From positions 1 through 64,000 of the forward strand of contig NZ_JAJOHV010000068.1 of NCBI RefSeq assembly GCF_021129175.1: a stretch of 64,000 nucleotides of DNA. The letters run 5' to 3'. The notes under the pieces were generated by a model, which saw nothing but the letters and a program-made list of their open reading frames with translations, was not told the DNA's origin and made no database searches. The DNA is from Chromobacterium piscinae (GTDB lineage: Bacteria > Pseudomonadota > Gammaproteobacteria > Burkholderiales > Chromobacteriaceae). The first letter of the stretch is position 1. Every line of letters begins with the position of its first letter. Positions 8,677-17,800 of this stretch are shown here, in pieces. Made by a program: the position numbers and the translations under genes.

Positions 8677-9363
8677 ATGAATCAAGAGCAAGTTAGGCAG
8701 ATGTTGCGGCAGACGCCGCTGTTTGGCCATTTGGAAGACGGGGCGTTGGATCATGTCGTGGAATGTTCCGAAGCTGTGCGTCTGGCGAAAGGCGAGTCCC
8801 TTTACGAGGAGGGAGATGAATCCGACTCCGTAGCGTTGCTGCTGGATGGATGCATGCAGGTTTACGTATCCGAGTCGAACGGCAAGAAGTATGTGCTGCA
8901 GATGGTCATGCCGGGGCAGCTGCTGGGCATAGAGTCGTTTGTCGACTGCGGCGAGCGCGGCAACAATGTGGTGGCGGACGAGGACAGCGTGTTGCTGCGG
9001 TTCACGCGGGAAACGCTCAGGCAGGTGTTCGACAGCGAAGATGGCTTGCCCGATTGCGACAGGGTTCGCGGCAGCATCATGCGCTACCTGGTTTCGTTGG
9101 TGCGCCACATGACCACGTTGGCGCGCAACCTGGCCTTGCTGGATGTCTACGGCCGGGTGCGCATCCTGATCAATCAGATGTTGATCGAACAGGACGGCGT
9201 GCTGATATTGCGCAAGCAATTGACCCAGCAGGAAATCGCCGATCAGATCGGCTCCTCCCGCGAGATGGTGGCGCGTATTCTTAAGGAATTGGTCTACGGC
9301 CATTACATTCGCCTGGAGAACAGGCGCATCGTGGTGCTGAAGATGTTGCCGGAGAATTTCTAA
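8677..9363 (+). CDS. Crp/Fnr-family transcriptional regulator
   Basis: This 228-residue protein has an N-terminal cyclic-nucleotide-binding fold (about residues 15-130) and a C-terminal winged helix-turn-helix (LTQQEIADQIGSSREMVARI, about residues 175-195). The cysteine cluster of FNR [4Fe-4S] proteins is absent, so direct oxygen sensing through a cluster is unlikely; the ligand is unknown. I chose ATG 8677, because the in-frame ATG at 8614 would add an atypical basic leader. It sits between motAB and flgMN with its own terminator, suggesting control of lateral flagella. Confidence 0.85.
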   Translation: MNQEQVRQMLRQTPLFGHLEDGALDHVVECSEAVRLAKGESLYEEGDESDSVALLLDGCMQVYVSESNGKKYVLQMVMPGQLLGIESFVDCGERGNNVVADEDSVLLRFTRETLRQVFDSEDGLPDCDRVRGSIMRYLVSLVRHMTTLARNLALLDVYGRVRILINQMLIEQDGVLILRKQLTQQEIADQIGSSREMVARILKELVYGHYIRLENRRIVVLKMLPENF

Positions 9364-9376
9364 TCAGGCGGAGAGG

Positions 9377-9405
9377 CCGCGCGACACCGAGTCGCGCGGT
9401 TTTTT
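9377..9405 (+). terminator. Rho-independent terminator after the Crp/Fnr gene
   Basis: A 9-bp GC-rich stem (CCGCGCGAC / GTCGCGCGG) with a 5-base loop is followed by TTTTTT, 13 bases after the stop codon. Confidence 0.93.
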
Positions 9406-9415
9406 GTTTTCAAGG

Positions 9416-9452
9416 TTTAAGTTTGGCGGCCGCGGGTCGCCCTGTATTGGTA
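9416..9452 (+). promoter_or_regulatory. Candidate lateral-flagellar promoter motif upstream of flgM
   Basis: TTTAAGT at 9416 is followed by GGTCGCCCTGTATTGGTA at 9435-9452, ending 29 bp before the flgM ATG. This is the second copy of the fliD upstream motif (one mismatch in 18) at the same distance from the start codon. Both genes are usually late flagellar genes, so the motif probably reflects shared control by FliA or a lateral activator. Confidence 0.5.
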
Positions 9453-9481
9453 TCACACCCATACAGTTGCTAGGCAGACAG

Positions 9482-9745
9482 ATGCAGATCTCCTCTCTTT
9501 CCACCTGGCGCGGCGAAAAAGCCGCGGCGGGCAAGTCTGAAACCGCGTCGGCGGTCGACGCGGCGCCTCGCGCGATTTCGTCGGTTGCAAGCGCCGAGGC
9601 GCCGCTGGCGGCCTCCCTGCAAGCGATGCCCGAGCTCGACCAGTCCAAAGTGGAGGCGGTGCGCGCCGCGCTGGCCAGGGGCGAGGTTCGTTTCGATGCC
9701 CAGCGCCTGGCGGGCTTGATCGAGCAGTATCACGGCGGCCGCTGA
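9482..9745 (+). CDS. flgM: Anti-sigma-28 factor FlgM
   Basis: This 87-residue protein has a disordered, alanine-rich N-terminus and a helical C-terminal half (LDQSKVEAVRAALARGEVRF, then AQRLAGLIEQ) matching the FlgM sigma-binding region. FlgM holds FliA inactive until the hook is finished and FlgM is exported. An open frame continues upstream, but ATG 9482 gives the usual size. TGATG joins it to flgN. Confidence 0.9.
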   Translation: MQISSLSTWRGEKAAAGKSETASAVDAAPRAISSVASAEAPLAASLQAMPELDQSKVEAVRAALARGEVRFDAQRLAGLIEQYHGGR

Positions 9746-10170
9746 TGGATAGAAAACAGCTCTATCGTCGATTATTCGCCACCGTGGGCGAGGACCTCGC
9801 CGACTATCCGCGGCTGAGCGCCTTGCTGGAGCGGCAGTTCCACGCCGCGCTGGCACATGACGCGGCTGAGCTGGAGCAGTGCGCCGGCGAAATCGCCGCA
9901 TTGTGCGACAAACTGGAGCGCAGCCGCCGCGAGCGTCTGGAATTGGTGGCGTCGCTGCTGCCGCCGCGGGCGGAGCGGTCGATGGCCGAAGTGCTGAAGG
10001 TTTTGCCGCAAGCCATGCGAGAGCAGGGCAACGCGCATTGGGGGCGTTTGCGCGCGCTGATCGCGGATTGCCGCGAACGCAATCTGCGCAATGGCCAGCT
10101 GCTGCAGGAGCGCAGGCAGTTGTTGCAGCGCGTGTTGGAGGGCGAGAGCGATGTTTACGCAGCGCAGTGA
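9745..10170 (+). CDS. flgN: Flagellar export chaperone FlgN
   Basis: This 141-residue helical protein is linked to flgM by a one-base TGATG overlap. FlgN chaperones the hook-filament junction proteins FlgK and FlgL. Support comes from length, helix-rich composition, the C-terminal segment NLRNGQLLQERRQLLQRVL typical of FlgN, and the flgMN order common in proteobacteria. The end overlaps the next gene by 20 bases. Confidence 0.85.
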   Translation: MDRKQLYRRLFATVGEDLADYPRLSALLERQFHAALAHDAAELEQCAGEIAALCDKLERSRRERLELVASLLPPRAERSMAEVLKVLPQAMREQGNAHWGRLRALIADCRERNLRNGQLLQERRQLLQRVLEGESDVYAAQ

Positions 10171-10861
10171 GTCCTGGCAGGCCGCCGGCGCGGCTGTTTC
10201 GTCGGACGCGGTGGCCTTGCCCTTGAGCCTGCCGTCGGAGGGCGCGGGTTTTTCCGAGCAGTTCGCCGGCGTGCGCGCCGAAGTGGAGCGTTTCATCGCC
10301 GCCGGCGAGCCGGGCTCGGCTCAGCAGTTGTCGCCGGAAGCGTGGCGCGTTCAGCAGCAACTGCGCGCCGGCGCGGCCGATTTTTCCGCGGTGCCGCGGG
10401 ATCGGCAGGGTTTTGTCGAGGAAATGCTGCCGCACGCGCAGGCGGCCGCGGCGCGTCTGGGCGTGACGCCGGATCTGGTGCTCGCTCACGCGGCGCTGGA
10501 GTCGGGCTGGGGGCGCAAGCCGCTGACGCGCAGCGACGGCGGCAACAGCCATAACCTGTTCGGCATCAAGGCTGACGCGCGTTGGGGTGGGCCGGTGGCG
10601 ACGGCGCTGACCACGGAGTTCATTCACGGCCAGAAGCAGAACAGGGTGGAGCCGTTCCGCGCCTATCCCGATTATCGCGCGGCGTTCGACGATTACGCCG
10701 ATCTCTTGGCATCGAATCCGCGTTACCGCGCGGCGTTGGGCGTCGGCGGCGACGCGAAGGCTTTTGCCGAGGCTTTGGCGCGCGGCGGCTATGCGACCGA
10801 TCCCGATTATGCCGGCAAACTGGCGAGTCTGGCGGGGCAGTTCCGCAAGAGCATTCGTTGA
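10151..10861 (+). CDS. flgJ: FlgJ-like flagellar peptidoglycan hydrolase (muramidase domain only)
   Basis: In this 236-residue protein the C-terminal 150 residues form a glucosaminidase-type domain like that of FlgJ. The catalytic glutamate lies in LAHAALESGWG, followed by NSHNLFGIKA and the YPDYRAAFDDYADLL stretch. The N-terminal 85 residues do not resemble the FlgJ rod-cap domain. It would cut peptidoglycan so the rod can pass. The start at ATG 10151 overlaps flgN by 20 bases. No signal peptide is visible, as for FlgJ, which uses the flagellar export route. Confidence 0.8.
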   Translation: MFTQRSESWQAAGAAVSSDAVALPLSLPSEGAGFSEQFAGVRAEVERFIAAGEPGSAQQLSPEAWRVQQQLRAGAADFSAVPRDRQGFVEEMLPHAQAAAARLGVTPDLVLAHAALESGWGRKPLTRSDGGNSHNLFGIKADARWGGPVATALTTEFIHGQKQNRVEPFRAYPDYRAAFDDYADLLASNPRYRAALGVGGDAKAFAEALARGGYATDPDYAGKLASLAGQFRKSIR

Positions 10862-10875
10862 ATCCTGGGGGAAAG

Positions 10876-10904
10876 AAATTGGCGCCAAGGGCGCCAATTT
10901 TCAT
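10876..10904 (+). terminator. Terminator after the flgMN-muramidase operon
   Basis: A perfect 11-bp stem (AAATTGGCGCC / GGCGCCAATTT) with a 3-base loop ends in TTTTCATTT, 15 bases after the stop codon. Confidence 0.88.
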
Positions 10905-10934
10905 TTATGCAGATTTTTGGAAAATAAAAAGGAA

Positions 10935-10964
10935 AAAGCCGAAATCGTAAGATTTCGGCTTTTA
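10935..10964 (-). terminator. Terminator of the tRNA array (probably bidirectional)
   Basis: A perfect 12-bp stem (AAAGCCGAAATC / GATTTCGGCTTT) with a GTAA loop is flanked by A-runs on the left and T on the right. It lies just after the 3' end of the last tRNA on the minus strand. Confidence 0.85.
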
Positions 10965-10967
10965 AAT

Positions 10968-11043
<76 letters not shown>

Positions 11044-11054
11044 AGATGATGCTT

Positions 11055-11130
11055 TGGCGTCCCCACGGGGATTCGAACCCCGGTTGCCGCCGTGAAAGGG
11101 CAGTGTCCTAGGCCTCTAGACGATAGGGAC
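11055..11130 (-). tRNA. tRNA-Glu (anticodon TTC)
   Basis: This 76-nt gene includes CCA. The anticodon loop is CTTTCAC, giving TTC. The anticodon stem carries a U-G wobble (CTGCC / GGCGG) not present in the second tRNA-Glu copy, so the two have diverged slightly. It lies 11 bases from the preceding tRNA-Ala. Confidence 0.97.
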
Positions 11131-11149
11131 GTAATGCCTAATTGTAATT

Positions 11150-11225
<76 letters not shown>

Positions 11226-11236
11226 AGATAATGCTT

Positions 11237-11312
11237 TGGCGTCCCTACGGGGATTCGAACCCCGGTCGCCGCCGTGAAAGGGCGGTGTCCTAGGCCTCTA
11301 GACGATAGGGAC
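11237..11312 (-). tRNA. tRNA-Glu (anticodon TTC)
   Basis: This 76-nt gene includes CCA. The anticodon stem is fully paired (CCGCC / GGCGG) around CTTTCAC. An 11-base spacer separates it from the neighbouring tRNA-Ala, nearly the same spacer as in the other Ala-Glu pair. Confidence 0.97.
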
Positions 11313-11319
11313 TAAATTT

Positions 11320-11395
<76 letters not shown>

Positions 11396-11448
11396 ACATA
11401 TCCGCCGATTTCGCTTTCGCTGGACCGTTAGGTCTCGACAGGAGGCGA

Positions 11449-11477
11449 ACTATACATGCAGTAAATTCCTCATGCAA
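11449..11477 (-). promoter_or_regulatory. Sigma-70 promoter of the tRNA array
   Basis: Read on the minus strand, TTGCAT and TATAGT are separated by exactly 17 bp. The -10 box is about 54 bp upstream of the first tRNA-Ala. The CG-rich stretch after the -10 would fit stringent control of stable RNA. Confidence 0.85.
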
Positions 11478-11696
11478 GCGGTTTGTGAAAATATTTTGAA
11501 AAAACGCATAATTTATCTATTTTGATTAGCATGACTGTTGCTGGGTACGCTAAGGCGAGGCTGATGGCGCATTTATATGTATTTTAAGAATAACAAAGTA
11601 AAATAATATTACTTAGTGTTCTAATTTTCGACTGCTATGGTGTCGCCATGCCCAGCCGAATCCAGGCTGGAGGAACGATATTCTGGAGAATGGACA
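11478..11696. other. AT-rich intergenic region before the cystine-type transporter
   Basis: No gene is seen here. The stretch is markedly AT-richer than its surroundings. It contains the inverted repeat AAGTAA-N7-TTACTT at 11596-11614, which could be an operator for the transporter operon. No convincing -10/-35 pair was found. An open frame from 11637 would add 20 residues before the signal peptide of the binding protein and was not used. Confidence 0.5.
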
Positions 11697-12461
11697 ATGA
11701 AGAAACTGAACGCAGCTTTCGCCCTGATCCTCGCCGCGGCAGGCTCCGCGGCTCATGCCGACGATCTGGCTGACATCCGCAAGGCCGGCGTGCTGAAGAT
11801 CGGCACCGAAGGCACTTACGCGCCTTTCACCTATCATGACGCCGCGGGCGGCCTGACCGGCTTCGACGTGGAGATCGGCCAGGCGATCGCCGCCAAGCTG
11901 GGCGTCAAGCCGCAATTCGTCGAAGGCAAGTGGGACGGCCTGATCGCCGGCCTGGACGTCAAGCGCTACGACGTGGTGATCAACGAAGTGGCGATCACCG
12001 ACGCGCGCAAGGTCAAATACGACTTCTCCGTTCCCTACATCGTGTCCAAGGCGGTGCTGATCGTCCGCGACGACAACCGCGACATCAAGCGTTTCGAGGA
12101 CCTGAAGGGCCGCAAGTCGGCCAATACTCTGACCAGCAACTTCGGTAAGCTGGCGCAACGCTACGGCGCCGAGATCGTGCCGACCCAGGGCTTCAATGAG
12201 TCGGTCGCGCTGCTGGAGTCCGGCCGGGTGGAGACCACCATCAACGACAGCTTATCCTTCCTCGACTTCAAGAAGAAGCAGCCCAAGTCCCGCCTGAAGG
12301 TGGCCGCCACCGAGGCGAACGGCGACGCGTCCGGCGTGCTGCTGCGCAAGGGCAATCCGGAGCTGAAGGCCGCCATCGACAAGGCGCTGGCCTCGATCAA
12401 GGCCGACGGCACTTATCAGAAAATTTCCCACAAGTATTTCGGCGCCGACGTGTCGCGCTGA
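11697..12461 (+). CDS. tcyJ: Cystine-type amino-acid ABC transporter, periplasmic binding protein
   Basis: This 254-residue family 3 solute-binding protein has a signal peptide (MKKLNAAFALILAAAGSAAHA, probable cleavage after AHA). Features include GTEGTYAPFTYHD, the FDVEIGQAIAAKLG motif and EVAITDARK, resembling E. coli TcyJ (FliY). I chose ATG 11697, preceded by GGAG, because it starts a clean signal peptide. The order binding protein, permease, ATPase and the similarity of the ATPase to TcyN support L-cystine or a related sulfur amino acid as ligand. Specificity is inferred. Confidence 0.85.
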   Translation: MKKLNAAFALILAAAGSAAHADDLADIRKAGVLKIGTEGTYAPFTYHDAAGGLTGFDVEIGQAIAAKLGVKPQFVEGKWDGLIAGLDVKRYDVVINEVAITDARKVKYDFSVPYIVSKAVLIVRDDNRDIKRFEDLKGRKSANTLTSNFGKLAQRYGAEIVPTQGFNESVALLESGRVETTINDSLSFLDFKKKQPKSRLKVAATEANGDASGVLLRKGNPELKAAIDKALASIKADGTYQKISHKYFGADVSR

Positions 12462-12475
12462 GCTGAGGAGCGGCA

Positions 12476-13156
12476 ATGCCCCCGTGGTTGCAGTTGATGG
12501 CGGATTCGCTGCCGTCCCTTTTGTATGCAGGCCTGGTATTCACCGTGCCGTTGACGCTGTTGTCCTTCGCCGGCGGCCTGGCGCTGGGCCTGGCGGTGGC
12601 CTTGATCCGGCTGTTCGGGCCGCGCCCGTTGGTTTTGCTGGTGCGAGGCTATTCCTGGCTGGTGCGCGGCACGCCGCTGTTGGTGCAGCTGTTCGTGATC
12701 TTCTACGGCCTGCCGCGCGTCGGCATCGTGTTCGATCCGTTTCCGGCGGCGCTGCTCGGCTTTGTGCTCAGCGTCGGCGCCTACACCTCGGAAGTGATAC
12801 GAGCGGCGATCTCGTCGGTGCCTAAGGCGCAATGGGAGGCAGCGTACTCGCTGGGGATGAGCTGGTCGCAGGCGATGCGCCGCACCATCCTGCCGCAGGC
12901 GGGCAGGGTGGCGGTGCCGCCGCTGGCCAACTCCTTCATCTCGCTGGTGAAGGACACTTCGCTGGCGGCGGTGCTGACGGTGCCGGAAATGTTCCAGGCG
13001 GCGCAGCGCATCGCGGCCACCACTTACGAGCCGCTGCTGCTGTATCTGGAGACCGCGCTGATCTATCTGTTGTTGAGCACCGTATTGACCTGGCTGCAGG
13101 AACGGTTGGAAAAACGTTTTGACCGGCACGTGGCGCCGGTGGGGGCCGCGTCATGA
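12476..13156 (+). CDS. tcyL: Cystine-type amino-acid ABC transporter, permease
   Basis: This 226-residue HisMQ-type inner membrane permease has about five hydrophobic segments. The coupling-loop motif around EAAYSLGMSWSQAMRRTILP, including the EAA...G core, contacts the ATPase. It follows the binding protein by 14 bases and overlaps the ATPase gene by 4 bases. Confidence 0.88.
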   Translation: MPPWLQLMADSLPSLLYAGLVFTVPLTLLSFAGGLALGLAVALIRLFGPRPLVLLVRGYSWLVRGTPLLVQLFVIFYGLPRVGIVFDPFPAALLGFVLSVGAYTSEVIRAAISSVPKAQWEAAYSLGMSWSQAMRRTILPQAGRVAVPPLANSFISLVKDTSLAAVLTVPEMFQAAQRIAATTYEPLLLYLETALIYLLLSTVLTWLQERLEKRFDRHVAPVGAAS

Positions 13157-13920
13157 TCAAGCTGAGCCGTATCGTCAAATCCTTCGGCGGCCAAACCGTG
13201 CTGCATGATGTCGGCCTGGAGCTGGCCGAGGGCGGCGTCACCGCGCTGATCGGTCCGTCCGGCAGCGGCAAGAGCACGCTGCTGCGCTGCGCCAATCTGC
13301 TGGAGACGCCGGATGCCGGCGAGCTGCAGCTGGCCGGCGAGACCTTGCGTTTCGAGCCTGGCAGGAAGTTGTCCCGCGACGCCATCCTGCGCGTGCGCCG
13401 CGTCACCGGCATGGTGTTCCAGAGCTTTCAGCTGTTTCCGCATCAGACCGTGCTGCAGAACGTGATGGAAGGGTTGTTGACCGTTCAGCGCTGGCCGCGG
13501 GACAAGGCTGAGGCACGGGCGCGCGAGTTGCTGGACAAGGTGGGCATGGCGCACAAAGCCGACGCTTGGCCGTCCACGCTGTCCGGCGGCCAGCAGCAGC
13601 GGGTGGCGATCGCCCGCGCGCTAGCGCCATCGCCGCAGCTCTTGCTGTGCGACGAGCCGACCTCGGCGCTGGACCCGGAGTTGGCCGCGGAAGTGGTGGC
13701 GGTGTTGCGCCAGCTGGCCGCCGACGGCGTCACTATGCTGATGGCCACGCACGATCTGAGGCTGGCTTCCAGCGTCGCCCGGAATGTGGTGTTTCTGGAA
13801 AACGGCCGCGTGGTCGAGGCGGGCTCCGCCGCGCAGATTTTCGGCGCGCCGCGCGAGGCCCGCACGGCGGAGTATGTGTCCACGCTGACCGCCGGGGCCA
13901 GGGATCTGGTGCAGATCTGA
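13153..13920 (+). CDS. tcyN: Cystine-type amino-acid ABC transporter, ATP-binding protein
   Basis: This 255-residue ATPase has Walker A GPSGSGKST (about residues 36-44), Q-loop FQSFQLFPH, signature LSGGQQQRVAIARAL, Walker B LLLCDEPTSALDPE and switch histidine in MATHD. The pattern is close to E. coli TcyN/YecC, including a long insertion before the Q-loop. It energises import through the upstream permease. No terminator was seen; it converges on the GGDEF gene at 13937. Confidence 0.9.
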   Translation: MIKLSRIVKSFGGQTVLHDVGLELAEGGVTALIGPSGSGKSTLLRCANLLETPDAGELQLAGETLRFEPGRKLSRDAILRVRRVTGMVFQSFQLFPHQTVLQNVMEGLLTVQRWPRDKAEARARELLDKVGMAHKADAWPSTLSGGQQQRVAIARALAPSPQLLLCDEPTSALDPELAAEVVAVLRQLAADGVTMLMATHDLRLASSVARNVVFLENGRVVEAGSAAQIFGAPREARTAEYVSTLTAGARDLVQI

Positions 13921-13936
13921 TCCGCCGGCTGTCGGC

Positions 13937-14863
13937 TCAGCCGGCGCTGACGCGCGCGCGGCCTTCGTGCTTGGCTTGGTAGAGCTGGTGGTCCGCGTGC
14001 TCAATCAGCGTTTGCGGCGCCGTCGAGCCGTTTGGGATCATGGAGGCGACGCCGATGCTGGCGGTCACTGTCGGCTCCGCGTCGGAGGCTTCATGAGGGA
14101 TGCCCAGCGCCCTGATCGCCTGCAGGATTTCGTCGGCCAGGCTGGAAGCGCCTTCGAGGTCGGTTTCCGGCAGCAGGCAGGCGAACTCCTCGCCGCCGTA
14201 GCGCGCCGCCAGGTCCCTGGGCCTGCGCAGCGACAAGCGTATCGCCTGGGCGACCCGGCGCAGGCAGTCGTCCCCGGCCTGGTGGCCGTAACGGTCGTTG
14301 AAGCGCTTGAAATAGTCGACATCCAGCATCAGCAGGGAGACGGGCTGCTGCTGCCGAGCGCATTGCAGCCAGTCGGATTGCAGCGCTTCGTCGAACTTGC
14401 GGCGGTTGGCCACGCCGGTCAGACCGTCCTGCAGCGCGATCGAGCTGAGCAGGTCGGCCTGGAATTTCAGCGCCAGATGGGTCTGGACCCGGGCGCGCAA
14501 TATGGTTCGGTTGACCGGCTTGACGATGTAGTCGACGCCGCCTAGTTCGAAGCCGCGCACTTCATCCGCCTCCTCTCGCTGCGCCGAGACGAATATGATC
14601 GGCACCGAACGGGTGTGCGGATCGGTTTTCAGCCTGCGGCACACCTCGAAGCCGTCGATGCCCGGCATTACCAGGTCCAGCAGGATCAGGTCGGGCTTCA
14701 GCGACAGGCACTGGGCAATCGCCTGCTCGCCGTCCAGCGCCATGAAGACTTCGCATTCGTCTTTGAACAGCTCCCGTATCAGCAGGATATTGGTGGTCTG
14801 GTCGTCCACCACCAGGATGCGCGGCCGAGCGGGATTGGATCGTTCGTTTAGCGGCAGGTCCAT
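13937..14863 (-). CDS. Response regulator with diguanylate cyclase output (REC-GGDEF)
   Basis: In this 308-residue protein an N-terminal receiver domain (about residues 14-130) carries the acidic pair VVDD, the phospho-acceptor aspartate in LILLDLVMPG and the lysine in IVKPVN. The C-terminal GGDEF domain has active-site GGEEF, so c-di-GMP synthesis is expected, with an RPRD inhibitory site five residues before it. It starts one base after the stop of the large hybrid kinase, so the two are probably co-transcribed and the kinase likely phosphorylates it. Confidence 0.93.
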   Translation of the reverse strand: MDLPLNERSNPARPRILVVDDQTTNILLIRELFKDECEVFMALDGEQAIAQCLSLKPDLILLDLVMPGIDGFEVCRRLKTDPHTRSVPIIFVSAQREEADEVRGFELGGVDYIVKPVNRTILRARVQTHLALKFQADLLSSIALQDGLTGVANRRKFDEALQSDWLQCARQQQPVSLLMLDVDYFKRFNDRYGHQAGDDCLRRVAQAIRLSLRRPRDLAARYGGEEFACLLPETDLEGASSLADEILQAIRALGIPHEASDAEPTVTASIGVASMIPNGSTAPQTLIEHADHQLYQAKHEGRARVSAG

Positions 14864-14864
14864 G

Positions 14865-17800
14865 TCAGGGTTCGCTCCCGATCAGGGTTTTGACGATCTG
14901 GGCGGCGGGGGCGAATTGCAGGCGCCCCACTTGTTCCGCCAGGCTTTCCACCTGCTGCCGAATGTGTCCGCCGGCCAGTGGCGGCAACGCCATGGCCAGG
15001 TCGATGGCGGCGAGGTTGCCGCTTTCCAGCAAAGGCAGTATCTCGAGTAGGCGTTCTTTCCACTCTTGCGGGGTCAATGGGGGCGCCTCGCCGGGTGTGG
15101 CTGGTGGCGCCGCCGGCAGGCGGCTGTCCAGTTTGGCCACGCTTTCGGTCACCAGCCGCTGCAGAGTCTCGGCGGCGGCGCGCCAGGTTTCGGCGTCCAG
15201 TGCGCGGTCATTGCACTGCCTAGCGCGTTGCTCCAGCTCGCCAGCCTGCCGGGCCAGCGCCGCCGCGCCGACGGTGGCGGCGATGCCTTTCAGCGCGTGA
15301 AGCGTCGCGGCGCCTTGGGCGGTATCGCCGCTTTCCAGCTGCTGGCGCAAACCGGCGGCGAGCCGATGCGCTTCCGTCCGGAACTGTCGCAGCGCAGCGC
15401 GCATGGCGCCCGCCTGCTGGCCGAAGCGTTGCAATACCCGCTCTTCCGGCTCGATGTCGCAAGGTGGGCAGGTTTCGGGCGCCGCCGGCGAGGCATCCGG
15501 CGAGCGGCCGGACAGCGCCAGCAGCCGCGACGCGAGCTGATCGATGTCGATCGGCTTGCCGATGTGGTCGTTCATGCCGGCGGCCAGGCAGTCGGCGCGG
15601 TCGGAGAGAGTGGCGTTGGCGGTCATGGCCAGAATGGGCGTGCCGCATCCGCCGGCGCGAATGCGGCGGGTGGCTTCCAGGCCGTCAATGTCAGGCATCT
15701 GCATGTCCATGATCACCACGTCGTAGTCGGCGTCGGCGGCGGTGGCTAGTTCGACGCCGGCCAGTCCGCCTTCGGCCAGTTCCACCCTGGCGCCTTCGGC
15801 GCTGAGCAGTTCGGAGGCGACCTGCCGATTCAGAGCATTGTCTTCCACCAGCAGCAGCCGCATGCCGCCCAAGCGCTGGCGGATGGCCGGCGAAGGCGGC
15901 GGGGCGCGTTCTCCCAGCAGATTGCGGCGCACCGCGTCCAGCAACTGCTGCGGCGTCACCGGCTTGGTGAGAAAGTCGGCGAACGGCGGGTCGCCGCTGT
16001 CGGCGATCTCGGACAGCACCTCGCGGCCGAAAGCGGTGAGCATGATCACCACTGGCGGCGTGGAGGCGGTGGCCCGTATGCGCGACGCGGCCTCCACGCC
16101 GTCCATGCCGGGCATCTTCCAGTCCATCAGCGCCACGTCGTAGCGCTGGCCGGCTTCTGCCATGCGCACGGCCTCGGCGCCGCTGGCGGCGTAATCGGCG
16201 CGCCAGCCGGCCGTCTCCAGCGTGCGGCCAAGTACTTCCCCCATCAGCGGATTGTCGTCCACGATCAGCGCGCGCAGGTTCTGCGGCAATGCGGCGTCTG
16301 CGGCGACCAGCGGCGCTGCATCGGCGGTTTCCAGTTCGATCTCGAAACTGAAGCGGCTGCCGCGGCCGGGCTCGCTCTGCGCCGTCAGTTGGCCGCCCAT
16401 CATCCTGACCAGCCGCTGGCTGATGGCCAGGCCCAGCCCGGTGCCGCCGAATCTGCGCGCGGTGGAGGCTTCGGCCTGGGTAAAGCCGTCGAAGATGCGG
16501 CCCAGCTGCTCCGCCTCTATGCCGATGCCGGTGTCGCTGACGGAGAAGCGTAGCGCGACATGCCGTTCTAGCTCGCGGATCAGGGCGACGCTGACGATCA
16601 CTTGGCCGCGCTCGGTGAACTTCATCGCATTACCGGCCAGGTTGATCAGTATCTGCTGCAATCGCAGCCGGTCGCCGACGATGGCGGAGGGCAGGGCCGG
16701 ATCGATCTCGAACACCGTCTCCACTTCCTTGTCGCCGCGGTTGCCTGACAGGATGATGCCCAGGTCGCGCAACAGGTTGTCCAGCTGGAACGGGTGGCGG
16801 TCCAGCTGCAGCTTGCCGGCTTCTATCTTGGAAAAGTCGAGGATGTCGTTGAGCAGGCCTAGCAGCGATTTGGCCGCGGTCTGGGTTTTGGTCACGTAGT
16901 CCAGCTGGCGGCCGTCCAGAGCGGTGTGCCGCATCAGCTGCAGCAGCCCCAGCACGGCGTTCAGCGGGGTGCGGATCTCATGGCTCATATTGGCGAGGAA
17001 GCGGCTCTTGGCTTGGCTGGCTTGCTCTGCCAGCTGTTTGGCTTGCAGCAGCCGCGTTTCCGAGCGCTGGCGTTCGGTGATGTCGGTGGCGATGCCGACA
17101 TAGCCGATGATGTCGCCGCCGGCGGCGCGCATCGCGGTCACCGCCAGCGAGACGGACACATGGCTGCCGTCCTTGCGCACATAAGTCCATTCGCGGGTTT
17201 CCGCGCCGAATATTTCCGGCATGTGGACAAAGGCCCTGAAGCCGCCGATCTCCTCGCCGAACAGCGCGCTGAGCTCGCGGCCTCTGTCCACCACTTCGCT
17301 TTCCAGATGGAAGCGGGCTGGCGTGCAGCTGCCCACTATTTCCTGCTGCGCATAGCCCAGCATCCGTTCGGCGCCGGCGTTGAAAACGGTGATCAGGCCA
17401 TCGTGGTCGGTGGCGATGATGGAGACCTCGGACGCCGCGCTCAGCACATTGGACAGCAGCAGGCTCAGTCGATTGATTTCGGCGTCGACCAGCCGGCGGC
17501 GGGTGGTGTCGATCCGCAGCGCGATCACCCGCTCGATGGCGCCGGCGCTGTCGTGCAGCGGGGCGATCACGGTATCTGACCAGCGCAGGCTGCCGTCGCG
17601 GGCGCGGTTGCAGATTTCTCCGTGCCAGGCGTCGCCGCGCCGCAGCGTTTGTTTCAGTTCGCGCCAGAAGGACCGGTCCTGAAGATCGCCGGTCAGCATG
17701 CGATGGTTGCGGCCGATCAGCTCGCCGCGCGCGTAGCCGTTCACTTCGCAGAAGCGTTCGTTCACTTCCAGGAAGCGGCCAGCGGCATCGATTTCCGAGT

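Noticed and set aside
9435-9452. Sigma-54 promoter before flgM
   Set aside because: GG and GC elements near the motif are not separated by the required 10 bp.
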